From the NCBI GenBank assembly GCA_021399405.1, contig JAAFKL010000222.1:1-17136 (forward strand): a stretch of DNA of 17,136 bases, read 5' to 3'. This document shows, one piece after another, positions 16,101 through 17,136 of this stretch; the first letter of the stretch is position 1; every line of letters begins with the position of its first letter. The notes below the pieces were generated by a model that was given only the letters and a program-made list of their open reading frames with translations, ran no database searches and had not been told where the DNA came from. This DNA comes from Candidatus Heimdallarchaeota archaeon (lineage in GTDB: Archaea > Asgardarchaeota > Heimdallarchaeia > Heimdallarchaeales > Kariarchaeaceae). The position numbers and the translations under genes are program-made.

Positions 16101-16242
16101 GGGGGTGACTAGTAACTACCCAATGCAAACACTGGCTACATTTTCAGGAGCAATAGTTGGCCTTAGTTTGATAGCAGCAATAATCCCAGGAATGCGTGCA
16201 GCAAGAGTTGCACCAAGTCAGGCATTGAGGTACACAGGATAG
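13180..16242 (+). CDS. ABC transporter permease with two FtsX domains (MacB/LolCE type)
   Basis: The 1020-aa protein is the membrane part of a MacB/LolCDE-class (type VII) ABC system, which works by mechanotransmission rather than by an ordinary transport channel. A first helix (21-40) anchors a large extracytoplasmic domain (about 41-300). Next comes FtsX domain 1 with helices near 305-326, 355-378 and 400-422 and the PAYRSAGKPIASELRG end. Four extra helices (449-464, 482-504, 512-527, 541-558) follow, then a second anchor (596-614), a second large outer domain (about 615-890) and FtsX domain 2 (896-915, 940-965, 988-1008). The cytoplasmic coupling segment ERTREIGMMRAIGFTRRS (921-938) and the final PGMRAARVAPSQALR are hallmarks. 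Both halves sit in one chain, so a single gene can supply the whole permease. The ATPase gene follows at once. The substrate is unknown; lipoprotein, lipid or peptide export are family options. Confidence 0.9.
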   Translation: MNFFASRYAITSLKRRWKKNVAGILAIALGVTLYVGVSAGSNGLAKGLASNWWSYVGDTDIEIVDDTNTYFPITHSEYLESAKNLHSALGNLIVASPVIKYFDQPMYIDGQFEKGVQVTGIVPNEVGYRDFITIEGKSIDIESLLTVNSDLTQPQPVIVSKELAKVMDLETGSIITSAVTNGNGSFVQVEYNVKAIYDDATGRGRAGMFRIQPALYTNIGVLQSVLIPELQDHITRISMVFAGVDKNLENLDIEGKWFDGKHELEEALELVRNLFVSRLPQASIWSERLNVANEVYNEVQGIKGVLNIFVFLLNATALLLVINVQSMSFEDRRNQTAILRSMGSTKSTIVKVFLTESTIVGLIGSIVGLGLGILYGNYINSSLATIFEGQLSGAKAEYSVGTVIGAISLGILLSVATAVIPAYRSAGKPIASELRGLDVPKTKKETKRIAILGFGLFVLGLSLARNVGEFWKKEAWSTFENQVTFLLAFGVTLFGLGLLLSLVTTKKKSLNFAGFSIWFLAFFSMFKTINWVENGDADNWFTVILVYLTLGSSLLAVNNFEQIMLTINRIMFQVPKMRSVSQVTSKQLIGKKTRATLVFTIFTIILILSVFLSTAANTMRNNYTDQYNWRSYGIDVVVNTESVNPALADISAEISSLSEVEHVYAFKSARMPVYYYDEYSGNFATEVRRVVVIPKEVLNPDNNWKSENAFPISFDSASGDDGYDYDSSAPFEEQRDFSIRLLEDFYSGKTRTIGGETQTMAIGGFFYGYGASTYLPSDSPQGILNPVFLAGTSVSFMGDWNAFGGTVLITPEMALNIPEFDTVAGPNLFLVRSSNEYHDGQANLNLAQDIEQRINDLGDPTSLSSQFGTLIGATTRIVQEVMGDFWETEAQVWDFLATFSFMGLIIGGAGLAVIAVRSVSERTREIGMMRAIGFTRRSVVSSILMEMLVLALLGLISGILNGVLITEMFTGEVMGVTSNYPMQTLATFSGAIVGLSLIAAIIPGMRAARVAPSQALRYTG

Positions 16243-16246
16243 GTGG
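16241..16246 (+). promoter_or_regulatory. Shine-Dalgarno motif of the ABC ATPase gene
   Basis: AGGTGG overlaps the permease stop codon and ends 5 nt before the ATG at 16252. The spacing favours that ATG over the GTG at 16243, which lies inside the motif. It is a clear internal ribosome site in an operon whose first gene has none. Confidence 0.5.
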
Positions 16247-16251
16247 AAATT

Positions 16252-17007
16252 ATGGAAACAACACAAATTACAAAACAAATCACAAAGAAAAGTAACTGTG
16301 CCGCAAGGACTATCCTTGAGGTACAAAACCTCCATATGAAATATAACGAGGATAAAAGCAATGAGGTCTACGTTCTGAAAGGAATTGACCTTGAAATTAA
16401 ATCAGGAGAAATGGTCGCGATTATGGGACCCTCAGGTTGTGGAAAGACAACTCTTCTCAACTTGATTGGAGGTCTAGATAAATCGTCTAAAGGTCGCATA
16501 GATCTATCTAACACTCATATCAATGAAATGAATGATGCAGATTTAACCCGATTTAGGAGAGATAATATTGGATATATTTTCCAATTATTCAATTTATTTG
16601 CAGATCAAACAGCATTAGAAAATGTGACATTACCTTTGCTTCTACAGAATTACAGCCCTTCAAAAGCTAAAGATGCAGCTAGGATGATGTTACTTGATGT
16701 CGGTTTAGGAGATAGATTTGATGATCAGCCTTCCAAGTTATCAGGAGGAGAACAACAAAAGATCGCAATTGCACGATCTTTAGTGACAAATCCAAAAATA
16801 ATTTTGGCTGATGAGCCCACTGGTGACCTAGATATGGCTTCCAGTGATGATATCATGGCATTATTCAGAAGAGTACAGAATGAAACACCTGAGATGGCAA
16901 TTGTGATAGTTACTCATTCAGAGTACATTGCAAATCAATGTCACCGAATCGTTAGAATCGAAGACGGGCGAATTTTCAGTGACAATAACACAACGGAGGA
17001 AATCTAA
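16252..17007 (+). CDS. ABC transporter ATP-binding protein (LolD/MacB type)
   Basis: This 251-aa ATPase powers the permease encoded just upstream. Counting from the GTG at 16243 (three residues longer), it has Walker A GPSGCGKTT (62-70), Q-loop glutamine 114 in YIFQLFNL, signature LSGGEQQ (167-173), Walker B ILADEPTGDLD (187-197) with catalytic Glu191, and switch His225 in VTHS. The phrase FRRDNIGYIFQ before the Q-loop and EPTGDLD are characteristic of the LolD/MacB/FtsE group. A short polar N-terminal extension rich in Thr and Lys precedes the fold. Everything needed for ATP hydrolysis is present. Permease and ATPase are separated by only 9 nt from the ATG used here (the GTG directly abuts the stop), showing co-transcription. 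Confidence 0.95.
   Translation: METTQITKQITKKSNCAARTILEVQNLHMKYNEDKSNEVYVLKGIDLEIKSGEMVAIMGPSGCGKTTLLNLIGGLDKSSKGRIDLSNTHINEMNDADLTRFRRDNIGYIFQLFNLFADQTALENVTLPLLLQNYSPSKAKDAARMMLLDVGLGDRFDDQPSKLSGGEQQKIAIARSLVTNPKIILADEPTGDLDMASSDDIMALFRRVQNETPEMAIVIVTHSEYIANQCHRIVRIEDGRIFSDNNTTEEI
16995..16999 (+). promoter_or_regulatory. Shine-Dalgarno motif of the third operon gene
   Basis: GGAGG lies within the last codons of the ATPase gene, with a 9-nt gap to the ATG at 17009. It supports translation of the gene cut by the window end. Confidence 0.5.
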
Positions 17008-17008
17008 A

Positions 17009-17136
17009 ATGGCCGCTTCAGCACTAAAAGAAAACCGATCAACACTACAAGTTGGAACTTTGGTAGACTGGTCTCATGAAGATCAAGTATCAAAATTGCA
17101 AAAGGAACTTGGAAAAACTGTAAAGAAATCTTTGAA
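17009..17136 (+). CDS. Third gene of the ABC operon, N-terminal part only
   Basis: An open frame begins with ATG 1 nt after the ATPase stop codon, preceded by GGAGG, and runs off the window end after 42 codons. The visible part starts MAASALKENRSTLQVGTL, then is polar, with many Lys, Glu and Gln residues in a probable amphipathic helix (about 23-42). It has no signal peptide or membrane segment so far, suggesting a cytosolic protein. The family is not recognisable from this fragment. Its place in the operon suggests a job linked to the transporter. Confidence 0.6.
   Translation, partial: MAASALKENRSTLQVGTLVDWSHEDQVSKLQKELGKTVKKSL

Overview
This AT-rich window looks archaeal, most likely from an Asgard archaeon, possibly Heimdallarchaeia-like. 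Three observations support this. Most transcription units start with a TATA-like box about 20-30 nt upstream of an ATG and have no Shine-Dalgarno sequence, which fits leaderless archaeal transcripts. There is a fused ADP-forming acyl-CoA synthetase, common in archaea. There is also an Arf-family small GTPase (GxxxxGKT, DVGGQ, NKQD, SAK) near a TPR-like protein whose C-terminus resembles Asgard longin/roadblock-type domains. The lineage is an inference from gene content and pattern recognition, not from a marker gene. I saw no rRNA, tRNA, CRISPR array, insertion sequence or other sign of a mobile element.

Layout. Positions 77-592 (+) encode a DinB-fold protein. It converges with a 705-710 aa membrane protein (598-2715, -) that has an ECF S-component-like N-terminus and two beta-rich domains. 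The gap after it holds a perfect 16-bp palindrome, a TATA box and a 38-aa single-span membrane microprotein (2943-3059, +). A 636-aa membrane protein with an extracytoplasmic beta-propeller-like domain (3072-4982, -) is divergent from the Arf-like GTPase (5224-5784, +). Next come a possible 52-aa ORF and a 7-TM protein (6010-6852, +). On the minus strand follow the ADP-forming acyl-CoA synthetase (6897-8942) and the TPR/longin-like protein (9065-10990). A secreted or membrane protein with a cytoplasmic zinc ribbon (11230-12336, +) is convergent with a RimJ/RimL-type GNAT acetyltransferase (12375-12929, -). The last part (13180 to the window end, +) is a MacB/LolE-type ABC operon: a double-FtsX permease, its ATPase, and a third gene cut by the window edge.

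How the genes may work together. The ABC operon is the clearest unit: permease and ATPase nearly abut, and the second and third genes have Shine-Dalgarno motifs that the leading genes lack. Two copies of one 22-bp inverted repeat (TGTTAC-N10-GTRACA), 49 bp apart, precede its promoter and are the strongest regulatory candidate in the window. The GTPase, the longin-like TPR protein and several unrecognised multi-span membrane proteins are loosely clustered. They may belong to an Asgard membrane or signalling system, but that link is speculative. No gene-free stretch exceeds 300 bases; the longest (4983-5223, 5785-6009, 10991-11229 and 12930-13179) are promoter regions described below.
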